A stretch of 35,612 nt of DNA from an uncultured Prevotella sp. (GTDB lineage Bacteria; Bacteroidota; Bacteroidia; Bacteroidales; Bacteroidaceae), in NCBI GenBank assembly GCA_947072805.1, contig CAMTJK010000002.1, positions 1 to 35,612 on the forward strand, given 5' to 3'. Of the stretch, positions 33,717 to 35,612 are shown in pieces; the first letter of the stretch is position 1; every line of letters begins with the position of its first letter. The translations under genes and the position numbers were made by a program. The notes beneath the pieces are model-generated. The model searched no databases, was not told where the DNA came from, and was given only the letters and a program-made list of their open reading frames with translations.

Positions 33717-35612
33717 TCATTTCACGTATACCTTTTCCGTCACGCTGTTGCTTCCGGCAGTAGCTTTCACAATGTATATTCCGCAGGCGGGTTGTTTGGT
33801 GCTGTCGAGTCTCTTTCCTGTCATGTCGTACAGGCTCCAGCTCTCTGCACCTTCCACGCGTATGCCGTTTTCGTCAGCCGAAATCCTTATGTCATAGTTC
33901 TTGTCTGCGGTAGCGTTGTCAATGCCGTCAGATTCGCCCGGGCCTTTGCCGGTCATGATGTTGGCTATTTCGCAGTTGTACACTTCGTGTCCGTCAATGT
34001 CTTCCATGTCGTAAGCACCCACATAAGCCACTACGTAAGTGTTTTTTGCGTCTGTCGGTATGGTGATGTCCTCTTCCGTATAGTTCTTTGCGGTGAGCAG
34101 CTCTGTGGTCCAGTAGTCAGAGCGTATTGCTTCAGGCAGGTTATAGGTAGTCTCCCACACCAACGAGTCGCCTACAGACAGCGTGTTCGGTATTATAAGT
34201 CCCCATGCGTTGTTTGTTAGCGCAGCCCTTGTCACCATGGCGTGGTTGTAGTACTGTCCGCCGAGCGTCTGTGAAGCCTTTATGCTGTCCTGTACGAGCA
34301 GCAGGTTAAATACTGTCTGTTCTGTGGGCAGGTCGTTGATTATGTATGCTACCATTTTCACCTTTATGTCGCGTGTATTCTCGTCGTAGTTGGTGGCGAG
34401 TTTTATCGATACGTACGGCTGTCTTTTGGCAAACAGATCAAACGAGCTTTCTATTGCGCTCTGTGTAGTGTTTATCACGGGTACGGTACCTACGAGTGGG
34501 TTTGTCATTCTGTTTACCATCACAGCGGGTGCGTATGTGTTGCCGCCGTAGAAGAACGTGTAGTAGTAGTCAATGTTTGTAGTGAAGATATCGGGGAAAT
34601 ATCCTGCGTGGTGCATCACCTCCACTACCGGTGTGGTTGCAGATGCGAGTGCGGCAGCTATGGCCCGGTGTCCCTCTGGACAGTTTGAGCAGTCCTGTCC
34701 GGTGAATCCCTCCAGCAAGAGTTTCTTCTGCATGTCGGCAGGATAGAAGAAGATGTCTGCATTATACACGTTGTCACCTTGTGCCTGGTCGGCAGAGCCG
34801 TTTACAGCCACCACCTTTACCGATATGGGCAGTTTGCCGTTGGCGTCGGCATTTATCTCCGGCAGGTTGAAGTCGTATGTTTCTCCGTTGGCGAGTGCCA
34901 GATTGTTGTATTTTAGCGTCTGCGGCGTACCGTTGTTCACGCTCACCTCCAGGTCGAAGCTGTTCACTTTCTCTGTACCGAAGTTGCGCAGCTGTGCAGC
35001 GTAGGTGTAGGCCGCTCCTGCCTTGAAGTATCCGTCGGTGGATACGGGTTTCAGTGTCACGTCCTTTATGGCGGCATCGTCACCTATTACGGCCCTCACG
35101 TTCACGCCTCCGAAGCCCTTTCCGTACAGGTCCACCCATTTTCCCTCGTCGTAGGCATAGCATACGCCTTGCATATCGCTTGCAAAGTCGGACGCGAGCA
35201 TGTAGTAAGTGTTGGAAATTTCAGCCGTATATCCCACGTATAGTTCCCCCTCGTCGCCGGTAATGGTGTAGGGTGTGTCGAGGCTGTACGTCAGCCATTG
35301 TGCGGCACGCGATATTGTCACCTCCTGTTTGCGCAAGGGTGTGGCGTCGGGATTTGTGGTAATGAACAGGGTGGCTGCATTTGCTGTGCTGTTACGTGAG
35401 CCGAACACTACTTCTACAGCCGATATGGTCTGTCCTTTCAGCATTGTCAGCTTCTCGCTGTCCAGTTTGAACGCCATGCCCTGTATGTTTCCGGTGCCCA
35501 CTCTGAAGAGTTTTGACCTGCTGTACTGCCCGTTGGTGTACCCGATGGTGTTTGATGCGCTTGCAGTAAACAGGCACGATACTGCCAGCAACACTGTTGC
35601 TAAAATGCTTTT
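33717..35612 (-). CDS. Omp28-like secreted protein, 5' end cut by window
   Basis: The reading frame stays open to the window edge, where the codons read KSILATVLLAVSCLFTASAS, clearly a signal peptide whose first codons lie just outside (probably MKKSIL...). About 631 residues are visible. An N-terminal beta-rich part (YSRSKLFRVGTGNIQGMAFKL) is followed by a region of beta-sandwich type, then the Omp28 hallmark, a thioredoxin-like segment KKLLLEGFTGQDCSNCPEGHRAI with a CSNC motif, and APAVMVNRM. The last ~65 residues (YDMTGKRLDSTKQ...CGIYIVKATAG) resemble a T9SS sorting domain. Function is uncertain; the CxxC pair suggests a redox or metal role but Omp28 proteins are not well understood. The GTG at 35594 is not the start. 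Confidence 0.88.
   Translation of the reverse strand, partial: KSILATVLLAVSCLFTASASNTIGYTNGQYSRSKLFRVGTGNIQGMAFKLDSEKLTMLKGQTISAVEVVFGSRNSTANAATLFITTNPDATPLRKQEVTISRAAQWLTYSLDTPYTITGDEGELYVGYTAEISNTYYMLASDFASDMQGVCYAYDEGKWVDLYGKGFGGVNVRAVIGDDAAIKDVTLKPVSTDGYFKAGAAYTYAAQLRNFGTEKVNSFDLEVSVNNGTPQTLKYNNLALANGETYDFNLPEINADANGKLPISVKVVAVNGSADQAQGDNVYNADIFFYPADMQKKLLLEGFTGQDCSNCPEGHRAIAAALASATTPVVEVMHHAGYFPDIFTTNIDYYYTFFYGGNTYAPAVMVNRMTNPLVGTVPVINTTQSAIESSFDLFAKRQPYVSIKLATNYDENTRDIKVKMVAYIINDLPTEQTVFNLLLVQDSIKASQTLGGQYYNHAMVTRAALTNNAWGLIIPNTLSVGDSLVWETTYNLPEAIRSDYWTTELLTAKNYTEEDITIPTDAKNTYVVAYVGAYDMEDIDGHEVYNCEIANIMTGKGPGESDGIDNATADKNYDIRISADENGIRVEGAESWSLYDMTGKRLDSTKQPACGIYIVKATAGSNSVTEKVYVK

Noticed and set aside
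1-35612. CRISPR, phage, tRNA, rRNA, defence or biosynthetic system
   Set aside because: I looked on both strands and saw no repeat-spacer array, integrase, transposase, tRNA fold or nuclease/toxin genes.

Overview
The window looks like a chromosomal segment of a Bacteroidales bacterium, most likely a Prevotella-type (Prevotellaceae) species. Reasons: promoters fit the Bacteroidetes TTTG-N19-TAnnTTTG pattern, ribosomal proteins have Bacteroidetes forms (zinc-free L36 and S14, an Ala/Glu/Pro-rich tail on L17), a DUF3467 gene is present, and four predicted exported proteins end in type IX secretion (T9SS)-like C-terminal domains. I infer the genus from remembered protein features; no database search was run.

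Layout. 1-437: no gene, but a strong minus-strand terminator. 438-5729 (minus): a likely two-gene xylan-degradation unit. An upstream 1131-residue surface protein (two carbohydrate-binding-like repeats inserted in a beta-helix) is followed by a GH10 endo-xylanase, and both share the same N-terminal module of about 150 residues. 6116-6439 (plus): a DUF3467 gene with its own promoter. 6817-11036 (plus): a three-gene tripartite efflux operon (TolC, HlyD/EmrA and MFS/EmrB types), followed by an AraC-family regulator (11211-12104). 12105-12856: a 750-bp gene-free gap with repeats, dyads and the promoter of the ribosomal cluster.

12857-31092 (plus): one continuous translation cluster joining the str, S10, spc and alpha operons: rpsL, rpsG, fusA, rpsJ, rplC, rplD, rplW, rplB, rpsS, rplV, rpsC, rplP, rpmC, rpsQ, rplN, rplX, rplE, rpsN, rpsH, rplF, rplR, rpsE, rpmD, rplO, secY, map, infA, rpmJ, rpsM, rpsK, rpsD, rpoA, rplQ. 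There is no tuf after fusA and no adk after secY. One consensus-like promoter lies before rpsL and one strong terminator after rplQ. The larger internal gaps (rpsL-rpsG, fusA-rpsJ, rpsJ-rplC, rpsN-rpsH) each hold a dyad able to form an mRNA hairpin; these are candidate attenuation, processing or r-protein-binding sites.

31159-31533: a gap between convergent genes containing a nested dyad of about 130 nt that may be a structured RNA. 31534-35612 (minus): a two-gene unit of T9SS-type exported proteins, an Omp28-like protein (5' end cut by the window edge) and a subtilisin-family protease.

The ribosomal cluster is ordinary core genome. The less expected material is non-coding: candidate AraC direct repeats and a palindrome at the efflux promoter, the hairpin between the two xylan genes, the paired hairpins around rpsJ, and the folded element after rplQ. 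I found no CRISPR array, tRNA, rRNA, prophage or intact insertion sequence.
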